A DNA stretch of 64,000 bases from Brachyspira sp. SAP_772 (GCF_009755885.1 NZ_VYIX01000002.1:843585-907584); one strand, 5' to 3'. Numbered from the stretch's first letter, positions 8,150 to 17,070 are shown. The notes: generated by a model not told the origin, from the letters alone. Numbers and translations are program-made.

Positions 8150-8977
8150 ATGAAAAAAGATGTTCTTGTTTTAATAGGTGCGGGTTCTATTGGAATTGCT
8201 ATAGCAAGAAGAGTAGGAATTGGAAAGCATATTGTGCTTGCCGATTTCAATATAGAAAATGCTAAAAGAGAATCACAAATATTATACAATGCAGGGTTTG
8301 AAACTTCTGTATTTGAAACGGATATTTCTTCAAGAGAATCAATTTTAAAACTTATAGATTTCTTAAAAGGTTTAGGAAAAGTAAAATATTTTGTTAATGC
8401 TGCAGGCGTTTCACCATCTCAGGCGTCTATCGAAGATATTTTGAAAGTTGATTTATATGGAACTGCAGTTTTGCTTGAAGAGTTCGGCAAGGTGATAGAA
8501 GATGGAGGAAGCGGAGTGATAATATCTTCTCAGTCTGGTTATCGTTTGGGCTCTCTCACAGACGAAGAAAATAAAATACTTGCTACCACTCCAACAGAAC
8601 AATTATTATCTTTGCCAATACTTGAAAAAGCTTCAGACACATTAAAAGCCTATCAATTATCAAAAAGATGCAACTGTCTTAGGGTGATGTATGAGTCTAG
8701 CAATTGGGGCAAGAGGGGAGCAAGGTTAAACTCAATAAGCCCGGGCATAATAATAACTCCATTAGCAAACGATGAATTAAACGGACCAAGGGGAGCGATG
8801 TATAAAAGAATGCTAGAGCTTTGTCCTTCAAAAAGGGCAGGCACTCCTGACGATGTTGCTAATGTTGCTGAATTATTGATGACAGAGAGAGGTTCATTTA
8901 TTTCTGGAAGCGATTTTCTTATGGACGGGGGAGTAACAGCATCTTGGTGGTACGGCGAATTATCAGAGAGTAAATAA
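8150..8977 (+). CDS. SDR-family NAD(P)-dependent oxidoreductase
   Basis: 275 aa Rossmann-fold short-chain dehydrogenase. LIGAGSIGIAIARRVG is the nucleotide-binding loop, FVNAAGVSP the NAG-like motif, and YQLSK the catalytic Tyr-x3-Lys. SGSDFLMDGG is near the C-terminus. It has no signal peptide, so it acts in the cytoplasm while its neighbours are exported. GGAG precedes the start. Substrate unknown. It is between two flavodoxin genes, with 37- and 45-base gaps, and is likely in one operon. Confidence 0.9.
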   Translation: MKKDVLVLIGAGSIGIAIARRVGIGKHIVLADFNIENAKRESQILYNAGFETSVFETDISSRESILKLIDFLKGLGKVKYFVNAAGVSPSQASIEDILKVDLYGTAVLLEEFGKVIEDGGSGVIISSQSGYRLGSLTDEENKILATTPTEQLLSLPILEKASDTLKAYQLSKRCNCLRVMYESSNWGKRGARLNSISPGIIITPLANDELNGPRGAMYKRMLELCPSKRAGTPDDVANVAELLMTERGSFISGSDFLMDGGVTASWWYGELSESK

Positions 8978-9022
8978 AGTTTTTTTAAATTGCAAACTAA
9001 AAAATTATTAAGGAGTGTATTA

Positions 9023-9724
9023 ATGAGAGTATTTAAAATAATATTTATGCTTTTATCAATAATTATGTTATCTTGCAGTAATAATGATACTCAAAAAAAA
9101 GATTATATAGTTTCTAATATTGAGAGTTTAGAAAGTTCAGAAAACATTAATGCTCTGAATATTAACGGCACTCAAAACAAAATATTAATAGCATATTTTA
9201 CATGGTCAGACAACACAATAGTAGAAAATCCTTCATCTATTGACGTAGACGCTGAAACTTCTGCAAGTGTGTTATCTCCGGGCAATGCCGAATTAATTGC
9301 TAATTGGATAGCTGAAGAGACAGGAGGAGATTTATTTAGCATAAAGACACAAAATAAATATTCAAGCGATTATGATGAATGTTTGAATCAGGCAAGAAGG
9401 GAGAGAGACAACAATGAAAGACCAGCGTTAGTAGGCAGAGTTAATAACATTGATGATTATGATGTTATATTTTTAGGCTTTCCGAACTGGTGGTATACAT
9501 GCCCAATGGCAGTTTTTACATTTGTTGAAAGCTATGATTTATCAGGCAAAACAATAATACCATTTTGCACACATGGTACAGGAGGACTTTCAAGAACAAT
9601 AAGAGATTTAAAAAACTTACTTCCAGCAAACTGCGAAGTGTTAGAGGCTATAGGGGTGTATAGACCAGAAGTAAAGAACTCAAAAAGTAGAGTTTTGGAT
9701 TGGCTAAGGAAGCTTGGCTATTAA
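9023..9724 (+). CDS. Flavodoxin lipoprotein
   Basis: 233 aa. AAGGAG at 9010-9015 sets the ATG at 9023; an in-frame TTG at 8990 is not needed. MRVFKIIFMLLSIIMLSC is a lipoprotein signal. The flavodoxin domain begins about residue 52 (ILIAYFTWSDNT), with a 20-residue insertion after the first strand (VENPSSIDVDAETSASVLSP), then GFPNWWYTCPMAVFTF and FCTHGTGGLS. The insertion and the weak phosphate loop set it apart from its neighbour at 7561. Confidence 0.9.
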   Translation: MRVFKIIFMLLSIIMLSCSNNDTQKKDYIVSNIESLESSENINALNINGTQNKILIAYFTWSDNTIVENPSSIDVDAETSASVLSPGNAELIANWIAEETGGDLFSIKTQNKYSSDYDECLNQARRERDNNERPALVGRVNNIDDYDVIFLGFPNWWYTCPMAVFTFVESYDLSGKTIIPFCTHGTGGLSRTIRDLKNLLPANCEVLEAIGVYRPEVKNSKSRVLDWLRKLGY

Positions 9725-9804
9725 AGTTTATAAGATGTTTTTATAAAAATAAAATGCCTGTAGTTTTTATATTGTAAAAATATAGATATAAAACAATACT
9801 TATA

Positions 9805-10135
9805 CTTAAAAATGCAGCCTTTTTGGTTCTTTGATGAAGTCCGCAATTTTTTGTTATTTGTGGTGGCTTTGCCCCCTGCGAAGCGTGCCCTTAGGGTACA
9901 CACCCCCACTTCTTTTGGTGACCCAAAGAAGCAAAAGGACTGCATTTAATAAAGTATAGCTTTTTATGATATACAAAATATAGATATTATTTTATATATT
10001 CCAAGATATAAAGCTAAAACATTTGCACTTTTTGCAACTTTTTGCGGCGGGAAAAAGTTGAATAAAAATAAAAACATAAACATTATTTTAGATTTATATA
10101 TTCCAAAATATGGAGCTAAAACACTCGCACTTTAA
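9805..10135. repeat. GC-rich intergenic hairpin mosaic, copy 4
   Basis: It carries the same sequence as copy 1 at 9850-9955 (GGCTTTGCCCCCTGCGAAGC through CCAAAGAAGC). It then has module B at about 10020-10068 (GCACTTTTTGCAACTTTTTG, GGCGGGAAAAAGTTGAA), which folds as CAACTTTTT/AAAAAGTTG. A second truncated GCACTTT end is at about 10126-10135. Nothing else is seen in this 460-base gap. Confidence 0.8.
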
Positions 10136-10185
10136 ATAATTAAAATATGTGAAACTATAAAACAGCAAACTAAGGAGAAGCTTCG

Positions 10186-10815
10186 ATGAAAAAAATAATT
10201 AAAATTACTGTAGACATAATAATGACGCTGCTCTTTTTTGTTTTAATGGCATATCACTTTACAGGTGATGCCATGCATGAATATTTGGGCTTTATGCTTT
10301 TTATATTTTTTATACTTCATCATATACTCAATTTTAATTGGTATAAAAATATTTATAAAGGCAAATATAATTTTAATAGAATATTAAACACATTCATTAA
10401 CACTATGCTTTTTTTGTGTATGGCGGGACTCATGATTAGCGGAATATTATTTTCTCAAAGAGTGTTAGGTTTTCTTAATATTCACAACAGTGGAATGTTT
10501 ACAAGACGCCTTCATATGATTTCAAACTCTTGGGCTTTTATATTTATGTCGGCACATTTGGGAATGCATTGGGGTATGTTTATAAATAAAAAGTTTATTA
10601 AAAAACAAATATCTATAATAATAGCTTTGTTTGTTTCTATATACGGAGTTGTTTCATTTATTAAAAGAGGATTATACAACAAAATGTTTCTGCTTGTGGA
10701 TTTTGCTTTTTTTGATTATGAAGAGCCTGTAATATTTTTCTTTATGGATTATGTATCTATAATGGGGCTGTTTATATTTATAACATATTGCTTAAGAAAA
10801 ATATCAAAAGGATAA
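10186..10815 (+). CDS. DUF4405-like multi-helix membrane protein, copy B
   Basis: 209 aa with about five hydrophobic helices and histidines in LMAYHFTGDAMHEYLGF, FILHHILNFNWY, RRLHMISNSWAFIFMSAHLGMHWG. It is homologous to the protein at 3120 but clearly diverged. AAGGAG precedes the ATG. The two copies bracket the flavodoxin/lipoprotein cluster, each downstream of a flavodoxin gene, which supports membrane electron transfer to exported flavodoxins as a hypothesis. Confidence 0.75.
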   Translation: MKKIIKITVDIIMTLLFFVLMAYHFTGDAMHEYLGFMLFIFFILHHILNFNWYKNIYKGKYNFNRILNTFINTMLFLCMAGLMISGILFSQRVLGFLNIHNSGMFTRRLHMISNSWAFIFMSAHLGMHWGMFINKKFIKKQISIIIALFVSIYGVVSFIKRGLYNKMFLLVDFAFFDYEEPVIFFFMDYVSIMGLFIFITYCLRKISKG

Positions 10816-10822
10816 ATTTTAT

Positions 10823-11752
10823 TTAATTAAATATCATGTTTAGTCTTTGCTGAACATTTTCTAAGCTTATATTATTGTTAATAGTCTCTTCGCTTTCTAA
10901 TGCAAGCATAGACATAATGGCAGCAAACTTTACTTTGTAGTCCAAATCAAAATTGTTGTATATAGAATAAATTATTCCAGCCATAAATGCATCTCCCGCT
11001 CCAGAAGCATTTAAAATGTTTACTTTGGGTGCTTTTAGATGTGCGGGCTTTGTTTTGTATGAGGCGTAGCATATTCCTTTCTCTGCGAACGTTATGTATA
11101 TTTCTGATACTCCTATATCTATAAATCTACCCACCGCCTCCAAACCTTCTTCTATAGTGCTAATGTCTTTATTTAAGAGAAATGAAGCCTCGTTTGAATT
11201 AAGCTTCAATGCATATATATGTTTTTCTAACCCTTTTATATTTTCTGCTTTTTTTACAGATACAGCATCGCATAATAATTTTTTTTCTGGAAAGTTTTTT
11301 ATTAAATATTCAAAAATCTCTCTTTTTATTACGGCATCTATTGTGATGAACTTTGCATTTTTTATTATTTCTTTTATGCTTTCTAAATATTCTATAGTAA
11401 TGTTTTCATCAAGAGCGTCCATATCAGAAACGCCTAAATACATATCTTTATCATTATTCATAATAGCCATATATGTGGTAGATGAGCCTTTTTTTATGAT
11501 ATATGAAGTGTCTATATTAAGAGATTTTATATTGTTTAGAAGAATGTCGCCGAATATATCATTTCCTATGGATGTGATAAACTTAATATTATGAAGACCT
11601 AAGTTTGATAGGTTATGAACAATGTTTCTTTCAACGCCTCCTGCACATATATTAATTTTTGCAGGATTTGATTCTCTTAATAAAATATTTTCCTTAGAGA
11701 AGCCTTGTATATCTATATTAGAGCCGCCTATAGAAACTATATACTCATTCAT
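10823..11752 (-). CDS. PfkB-family carbohydrate (pseudouridine- or ribokinase-like) kinase
   Basis: 309 aa. SIGGSNIDIQGFS at the N-terminus, CAGGVERNIVHNLSNLG (substrate-binding GG) and NASGAGDAFMAGI (anion hole and catalytic Asp) place it in the PfkB family. The GGSNIDIQG start resembles pseudouridine kinases more than fructokinases, but no pseudouridine-5'-phosphate glycosidase gene is adjacent, so the substrate stays open. It is convergent with the DUF4405 gene at 10815 with a 7-base gap. Confidence 0.88.
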   Translation of the reverse strand: MNEYIVSIGGSNIDIQGFSKENILLRESNPAKINICAGGVERNIVHNLSNLGLHNIKFITSIGNDIFGDILLNNIKSLNIDTSYIIKKGSSTTYMAIMNNDKDMYLGVSDMDALDENITIEYLESIKEIIKNAKFITIDAVIKREIFEYLIKNFPEKKLLCDAVSVKKAENIKGLEKHIYALKLNSNEASFLLNKDISTIEEGLEAVGRFIDIGVSEIYITFAEKGICYASYKTKPAHLKAPKVNILNASGAGDAFMAGIIYSIYNNFDLDYKVKFAAIMSMLALESEETINNNISLENVQQRLNMIFN

Positions 11753-11855
11753 AAACTGTTTTTCCTTTTTTGTTTTTTTATGTTATATTAAAAGACATCA
11801 TTTGACAATATGTTTTATATATTTTTTTGATATAAATATTTATGAGTTTTAGTTT

Positions 11856-12416
11856 ATGATAAGCGGTATAATAAATAAATTAGACGTTTCTGCAATAGAG
11901 TTTGTACATAGTTTGCATAATAATTTTAATTACTTGGACTATTTTTTTTCATTAGTTACAAATATGGGGGAGGCTTTATTTTTGTGTGCAGTGATTATAA
12001 CTTTTTTGATATTTAGAAAAACTAGACTCTGCGGCATAAATATGGCCATTAGTTGTTTTATAGTATTCATCATTACAGCTGTTATATTAAAGCCTTTGAT
12101 AGCGAGAGAGCGTCCATTTACAGAATATTATGATTATTGGGTCGCTGTAGGCAGTCACATTGAAACATCATTCTCTTGCCCGTCATCTCATGCCGCTCTC
12201 TCTTTTGCTGTGTACTTTCCTATATTTTTATATTTTAATAAATTATATAGCTCTTTGGCTGTAATTATTGCTTTGATTATAAGTTTTTCGAGGGTCTATT
12301 TGATAGTGCATTATGCAAGCGATGTTATTTTTGGGGCTTTGATTGGGCTTATTGTTTCATCTATTGTATATATTATTATAAATAAAAATAGGTTATTATT
12401 TTATAAGTTTACATAA
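11856..12416 (+). CDS. PAP2-family membrane phosphatase
   Basis: 186 aa with five to six membrane helices. The three phosphatase motifs are intact: KPLIARERP (motif 1), PSSHAA (motif 2) and SRVYLIVHYASDV (motif 3, catalytic His). The family dephosphorylates lipid pyrophosphates such as undecaprenyl-PP or phosphatidyl phosphates at the outer face of the inner membrane. It is divergent from the PfkB kinase with a 103-base gap. Single gene. Confidence 0.9.
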   Translation: MISGIINKLDVSAIEFVHSLHNNFNYLDYFFSLVTNMGEALFLCAVIITFLIFRKTRLCGINMAISCFIVFIITAVILKPLIARERPFTEYYDYWVAVGSHIETSFSCPSSHAALSFAVYFPIFLYFNKLYSSLAVIIALIISFSRVYLIVHYASDVIFGALIGLIVSSIVYIIINKNRLLFYKFT

Positions 12417-12569
12417 TATAATAGTAGAAAAGTTTTAATAAATCTTCGCAGTTGTTTCTTAATGAGGCAGAGGATTTTATAAAGGCCATAAAATATTTTA
12501 AGTTAAAGGAAGAATAATAGTATATAACTATGTTTTGTAGAAAAGTTTTTATTTTTTGTGTATGTCTTT

Positions 12570-12700
12570 AATAAAATTGCATTTTCGTAAAGCGTGCCCA
12601 GATGGCAAAAACTTTGACGAAGTCCTCAGAGCGACCGAAGGAAGTGCCTTTAGATATGGGTGCGTAGGCGGGAAAAAGTTAAATAAAAATACAAACATAC
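12570..12700. repeat. GC-rich intergenic hairpin mosaic, copy 5 (module B type)
   Basis: It contains GTAAAGCGTGCCCAGATGGC, GACGAAGTCC, GACCGAAGGAAGTGCC and GGCGGGAAAAAGTTAAA, matching pieces of copies 2, 7 and 11 in a new order. The gap 12417-12569 before it shows no gene. Confidence 0.7.
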
Positions 12701-12743
12701 AAGATAAAATTTAATTATTTAGATATATATAAACTCAAAAAAT

Positions 12744-12776
12744 AAAAGCACTATTTATTAAATAGTGCTTTTTTAT
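12744..12776. terminator. Bidirectional terminator
   Basis: AAAAGCACTATTT (12744-12756) and AAATAGTGCTTTT (12760-12772) form a 13-bp stem with a 3-base loop and T/A runs on both sides. It terminates the minus-strand flavoprotein gene ending at 12803 and can serve the plus strand too. Confidence 0.85.
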
Positions 12777-12802
12777 TATATAAAAAGTTTTATTAACCGC
12801 TA

Positions 12803-13753
12803 TTATTTTATAGTTTCAAATTTCATCTCTCTAAATCTTTTATATTCTTCTTCTATCTCAGGCTTTTTAGACATGAAATTAGCCCTTGTCTCCATTATCT
12901 CTTGTAAATGTACTGCTCTTGCTTCGTTAATGTTTCTGTCTCTTATAAGACCGTTTTCAGCAAGCACAAATTTATATTGTCCATCTTCTCCTTTTACTAA
13001 ATCGCCACCCGCACCACAAACAGCACATTCAAAATTAAACTTAACTCCGTCCCAATGCTCTTCACCCGGATATATTAAAGAGGAATGACATCTTGGGCAT
13101 AAACCTAAATTAGGATCTCCAAGCCATTTTCTCTCTTCAACAGGAGTGTTAATTGCTTGGGCAATGTTTTTTCCCATTTTGTAAGCTCTCTCCAAATAGT
13201 CTTTATGTATGAGAACATTTCCTGGTCTTCCAACACTTGTAGCTAAATACATATCAACTACTGTAATAGATTGAGTAAACATTGTAGCAGCAAGTCCTTC
13301 CAAACTCATAGTCTGCCAGTCATGTTTAGAGCCGCCAACTCCTATAAGGCCTGCTACTGTGTGAGGGTCTTTTTTTACTTGTCCTATCTTTATTCTAAAT
13401 GATAACTCATAAGCCAAGAATCTCTGAGCGAATGATAAATATAATGAAGAAGGAAGCAAATCATAAGTAGGGCAGCCCACTATTATTCCTTCGCATTCAT
13501 TCATAACATTAACTATCTTGTCCATATCATCTTTTTCTTTGTAGATGCAGCCTTTATATTCTTTTTTTTCTTTGAATGCTTTCTCCATACCTATTGTACA
13601 TGATTCGCATCCTGAACAAGGCTTTATATCATAATCAAATAAATTAATAAGTATTGCTTCGCCTCCTGCATCTTTCACTGCTGTTAAAGCTTGTTTTACT
13701 AAAATTTCGCTGTTTCCATTATGTCTGCCAGCAACTATTCCCATAACTTTCAT
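12803..13753 (-). CDS. Iron-sulfur flavoprotein with C-terminal zinc ribbon
   Basis: 316 aa, long for the FMN-reductase family. The flavodoxin-like N-terminus (MGIVAGRHNGNSEILVKQAL) carries CSGCESC plus a fourth Cys at KGCIYKEKDD, an iron-sulfur-type cluster. Residues about 218-250 hold two CxxC pairs (CPRCHSS, CAVCGAG), a probable rubredoxin-like or zinc ribbon. The domain could be a built-in electron or structural unit. A structured leader lies upstream. Not part of an operon. Confidence 0.85.
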   Translation of the reverse strand: MKVMGIVAGRHNGNSEILVKQALTAVKDAGGEAILINLFDYDIKPCSGCESCTIGMEKAFKEKKEYKGCIYKEKDDMDKIVNVMNECEGIIVGCPTYDLLPSSLYLSFAQRFLAYELSFRIKIGQVKKDPHTVAGLIGVGGSKHDWQTMSLEGLAATMFTQSITVVDMYLATSVGRPGNVLIHKDYLERAYKMGKNIAQAINTPVEERKWLGDPNLGLCPRCHSSLIYPGEEHWDGVKFNFECAVCGAGGDLVKGEDGQYKFVLAENGLIRDRNINEARAVHLQEIMETRANFMSKKPEIEEEYKRFREMKFETIK

Positions 13754-13784
13754 AGAATATAATTCTCCTTTTTTATTAAAATCA

Positions 13785-13882
13785 CTGGATAGGCTGCCAG
13801 TCTTCGTATTTTGATTTAAAAAATGATATTATCGAAGTTTATCGGAAATCTTATATTTGTTACTAAATATAAGCACCTACCT
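13785..13882 (-). promoter_or_regulatory. Structured 5' leader, class not recognised
   Basis: Minus-strand RNA before the flavoprotein gene can fold as a closed unit. GGUAGG pairs with CCUAUC near the two ends; CUUAUAUUU pairs with AAAUAUAAG; CUUCG pairs with CGAAG. Conserved-looking single strands (UUUCCGAUAAA, ACUGGCAG) lie between. This resembles a small riboswitch or regulatory leader, but it matches no class I can name (TPP, SAM, FMN, cobalamin and purine were compared by eye). Confidence 0.35.
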
Positions 13883-13966
13883 TATTTTGATTAATTTATT
13901 ATACATTATAATTTAGAAAAAATCAAGAAAAAAAGTTTATTATGTTTTTTGCTCTTTTTTAATCCC

Positions 13967-14290
13967 CGCCCTATTGGCTTTTGTGTTTATATACAAAATA
14001 TTGTTTTAATATTCTTTATTGCATAATTAAAAAAAGCACACCCACCCAAGCTTTGATTAGACTAATAATCTATTTTCCCGCACGGTAAATATTTTTTAGA
14101 AAAATAATAAAAATCGTATTTCAAATTAAAATTATATATTTTGTTTTGCTTAACGTGCGGTGTGATAATTTTTTAATTTAAAAACCACTTGGGTGGGGCG
14201 CTAAAAATTCTCATTGTGCAATGAATATAGAGAAAGTTTAAATTTAAAATTAGAGCAGAAAGATAAAAGGGTGGGGTGTGTAAATAAAAT
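13967..14290. repeat. Nested inverted-repeat element, module C
   Basis: The outer arms CCACCCAAG (14044-14052) and CTTGGGTGG (14188-14196) enclose inner arms CCGCACG (14080-14086) and CGTGCGG (14154-14160). The inner arms occur also in copy 3 (about 7358-7412). The block is GC-rich compared with its AT-rich filling and carries no gene. With the leader above it fills the gap 13754-14365. Confidence 0.6.
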
Positions 14291-14292
14291 TT

Positions 14293-14339
14293 TTTAAGGA
14301 ATAAAATACTATACTTAAAATAGCACTTTATTCCTTAAA
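14293..14339 (-). terminator. Probable terminator of the binding-protein gene
   Basis: TTTAAGGAATAAA (14293-14305) and TTTATTCCTTAAA (14327-14339) pair over 13 bp. On the minus strand the stem is followed by AAAAAATTTT, so the T-run is weak and displaced. It lies 27 bases past the stop codon at 14366. Confidence 0.5.
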
Positions 14340-14365
14340 TTTATTAAAATTATAATTTATTAAAA

Positions 14366-16006
14366 CTACTCTTCTATATATGCATAATTAAATTTATATC
14401 TTCCCAAAGGCTCATCAATATAATTTTTTAATTTTGGATTAACAACTAAAAAATCTGTTCTATATATAAAAGGTATTATAGGTGCCTCTTCAAAAAGAAT
14501 AGCCTCTGCTTCTTTTAAAGCTTCCATTCTATCTTTTTCATTTGTTGAAGTAGTGGCAAAGTTTATTAAATAGTCATATCTTTCATTTGAAAATCCGCCG
14601 TAGTTTATATCACTGTCGCTTGTCATAATCTGAAGAATTGTAAGCGGGTCATTATAATCGCCTGTCCAGCTTGTTCTAGCTATTTGGTAATTGCCTGATT
14701 GTCTGAAAGGAAGTGTGATTTTTGACTCTTCTGTTCTAACTGCAACATCAATATTCAAATTATTTTTCCACATCTGCTGAATTGCTTCTAATACAGTGGT
14801 ATAGAAACCAGATGAAACTTTTACTTCTAATATAGGGAAATTTTCTCCGTTAGGGTATCCTGCTTCGGCTAATAATTTTTTTGCTTCTATTATATTATTG
14901 CTGTAATTGTTCGCTATTATAAAATTGCTGCTCTCTTCTCTAAAAGATTTTTCAAAACCTTTTACAACAGGAGCAACAAAGCTTTCTGCTGCTATTAGTC
15001 TGCCGTAGCCAATATTGCTTACAATGTAATTTCTGTCTATTGCCAAAGATAATGCTTTTCTTACTCTCTTGTCGGATAATGTTTTATCTTTTGTGTTTAA
15101 ATCTAAATAATATACTCCTATAATATCGCTTACAGCCATGAGATTTTCTTTTATTAGGTTTTCTATTTCACCAATAGGAGGAGCATTAATAGAAAAGTCA
15201 ACATTTCCTGTTCTCACAGCATTAAGAGATATGTATTCATCAGCTATCAAAACAAAATTGATTTTTTTAGCAATCTGATTTTTGTAATCCCAATAATTAG
15301 TATTAAGTTCAAATGCAATAAGTTCATCAGGCTTTCTATCTGTCATCTTATAAGCACCATTTCCAATATAGCTTTCAGGTTTCCATGTCCAATCATCGCC
15401 GTATTTATTTATAATGTCCTCTCTCACAGGAACATAACAACCACCAGAAGCTAAAATATCTTCAAAGTATAATGTAGGGTTTTCAAGTTCTATTGTAAGA
15501 GTGTTTTCGTCTACCGCAGTAACGCCTAAACTTTCAACAGGCTTTTTGCTCATGTTTATATCTTTTGCATTTTTTATATAATACATTAAATATGCTATAG
15601 GTGAAGCTGTTTTAGGATCAACCACTCTTCTATATGAATAAACAAAATCATTGGCTGTTAGTTTTTTACCGTCGCTCCATTTGGCGTCTTCTCTTATGTG
15701 GAATGTATATTTTAATTTATCTTCGCTTATCTCCCATTTATCTGAAGAGCCTCCAACTATTTTGTTGCTTATATCTTTTGTTAATAATCCTTCAAAAGCA
15801 TGATTAATATAAATAAACCCATATGTTTCATCGTTTATTGCTGGGTCAATGGATTGAAGCTCATATCCTAAGTTTATTGTAAGTTCATCTTTAATGTTTT
15901 TTGTTTCTTTGCTGCAAGAGATGATTAGCAAGAAAGTTAGAAAAATAAAAAATGTTTTAAATAAACTCTTAATAAAAAAGTTTTTTGTTTTAAGATTATA
16001 AGTCAT
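14366..16006 (-). CDS. OppA-type (SBP_bac_5) ABC substrate-binding lipoprotein under TPP riboswitch control
   Basis: 546 aa, normal for peptide-type binding proteins. TFFIFLTFLLIISC is a lipoprotein signal. The family segments are present: ELQSIDPAINDE, WSDGKKLTANDFVYSYRRVVDP near residue 120, then ALSLAIDRNYIV and NFPILEVKV. AGGAG precedes the start. Relatives bind oligopeptides, nickel or other ligands. Here a TPP riboswitch precedes the gene, so import of thiamine or a precursor is a reasonable inference. No permease or ATPase gene is adjacent; Opp-type permeases lie at 20759-23217. Confidence 0.92.
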   Translation of the reverse strand: MTYNLKTKNFFIKSLFKTFFIFLTFLLIISCSKETKNIKDELTINLGYELQSIDPAINDETYGFIYINHAFEGLLTKDISNKIVGGSSDKWEISEDKLKYTFHIREDAKWSDGKKLTANDFVYSYRRVVDPKTASPIAYLMYYIKNAKDINMSKKPVESLGVTAVDENTLTIELENPTLYFEDILASGGCYVPVREDIINKYGDDWTWKPESYIGNGAYKMTDRKPDELIAFELNTNYWDYKNQIAKKINFVLIADEYISLNAVRTGNVDFSINAPPIGEIENLIKENLMAVSDIIGVYYLDLNTKDKTLSDKRVRKALSLAIDRNYIVSNIGYGRLIAAESFVAPVVKGFEKSFREESSNFIIANNYSNNIIEAKKLLAEAGYPNGENFPILEVKVSSGFYTTVLEAIQQMWKNNLNIDVAVRTEESKITLPFRQSGNYQIARTSWTGDYNDPLTILQIMTSDSDINYGGFSNERYDYLINFATTSTNEKDRMEALKEAEAILFEEAPIIPFIYRTDFLVVNPKLKNYIDEPLGRYKFNYAYIEE

Positions 16007-16102
16007 AAAAAACTCCTAAAAATATTAAATAGAGATTTTTATAACGCCGTTTGTCTTGTTTTAATTAATTATTTTTAGTCTTGTTATTGATATAGTCTAA
16101 TT

Positions 16103-16138
16103 TAATAAAACAAGACCAACATTAGAAAAGGTCTCATT
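16103..16138 (-). terminator. Expression-platform terminator of the TPP riboswitch
   Basis: On the minus strand AAUGAGACC pairs with GGUCUUGUU (plus-strand 16130-16138 and 16109-16117) and is followed by a U-rich tract. The same GGUCUUGUU can pair instead with AACAAGAC further on (plus-strand 16078-16085). This gives two mutually exclusive hairpins, as expected of a riboswitch platform. Confidence 0.55.
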
Positions 16139-16169
16139 TTATTAATTTATTTAGAATTAAGTAATAAAA

Positions 16170-16270
16170 GAGATAATTCCCTACGCTGGCATTACCCAAA
16201 CAGGTTATAAGGGTCGAAGTTTAATTATGTAAACTTCCTCTCAGCCTTTTATAAGCTCCCCATGTTGATA
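16170..16270 (-). promoter_or_regulatory. TPP (THI-box) riboswitch
   Basis: The minus strand carries the conserved parts in order: GGGGAGC, GGCUGAGAGGAAG, the stem CUUCGACCC, AACCUG, then GGGUAAUGCCAGCGUAGGGA. These are the CUGAGA and AUGCCAGCGUAGGGA signatures of the thiamine pyrophosphate aptamer. It lies about 160 bases upstream of the OppA-type gene at 16006, with a terminator-like platform between. Confidence 0.95.
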
Positions 16271-16319
16271 ATATGATATAATATTTTCATTTTTTTATCA
16301 ATATTTTATAATTAATATT

Positions 16320-16841
16320 TTATGAAACTATTCTAAAATAATCATATAGTAATAAATATATTAAAATTTGTATAATTATTAATAGGGATATATATGCTAA
16401 TATGAGTTTATTTTCTTTGATTATTGAAAATATATAAAATAAAAATATAAGAAATAAATATATTATAAAAGCGTATAAGTATACATTGTTTTTTATTTTT
16501 AAAGTATATTGTATGTTGTCAATTTTATTATTTGTATCTATTGGCTCAGTAGTTATTAATCTACCAAAAGGACTTCCGTTTTCTCCCATTTTAATTTCTT
16601 TTATAAAACTATTATCTTTAAGGATTTTATCAATATTTAAATATACTCCATAAACATCTCCATTTCTAAAAACTTTATCATAATAATTTATTTTAAATGA
16701 GTATGTGTTATTTTCAATATGTTTTATATTTGTTAAATATCCTATTCTATTTATATTGCCTAAAATTACAAAAGTTGCTAATAAAATTAATGTGAAAATC
16801 ATTGAAATAATGCAAATAAAAAGAGTTTTTTTATTTTTCAT
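16320..16841 (-). CDS. Hypothetical membrane protein
   Basis: 173 aa from the ATG at 16841 (AAGG about 10 bases upstream); in-frame ATGs at 16886 and 16877 have no ribosome site. One N-terminal helix (residues about 5-27), a hydrophilic domain (about 30-105), and two C-terminal helices ending in LLLYDYFRIVS. No family recognised. It is transcribed away from the MBOAT operon, with about 230 bases between the starts. Confidence 0.6.
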   Translation of the reverse strand: MKNKKTLFICIISMIFTLILLATFVILGNINRIGYLTNIKHIENNTYSFKINYYDKVFRNGDVYGVYLNIDKILKDNSFIKEIKMGENGSPFGRLITTEPIDTNNKIDNIQYTLKIKNNVYLYAFIIYLFLIFLFYIFSIIKENKLILAYISLLIIIQILIYLLLYDYFRIVS

Positions 16842-16914
16842 AAATAAGACCTTATAAGTATTAAATCTAATGTACATGATATACAAAAAAAATCAAGTAA
16901 TTTACATATTTTTG

Positions 16915-16942
16915 TTGATTTTTATTTGTTATAATATATAAT
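16915..16942 (+). promoter_or_regulatory. Sigma-70-type promoter of the MBOAT operon
   Basis: TTGATT (16915-16920), a 16-bp spacer and a consensus TATAAT (16937-16942). Transcription would start near 16949, placing the whole pentamer tract in the mRNA leader. Confidence 0.55.
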
Positions 16943-16964
16943 AAATTGTCATGATTATAGTTAA

Positions 16965-17034
16965 CCAAACCAAACCAAACCAAACCAAACCAAACCAAAC
17001 CAAACCAAACCAAACCAAACCAAACCAAACCAAA
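16965..17034 (+). repeat. Pentanucleotide repeat CCAAA x 14
   Basis: Fourteen perfect copies of CCAAA in 70 bases, ending 36 bases before the MBOAT start codon and 24 before its ribosome site. Simple tracts of this length change copy number by slippage. It is the only long perfect short-unit tract in the window. Confidence 0.95.
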
Positions 17035-17070
17035 TAGAATACTTTTGCATTTTTTTCTGGGAGTTAAATA

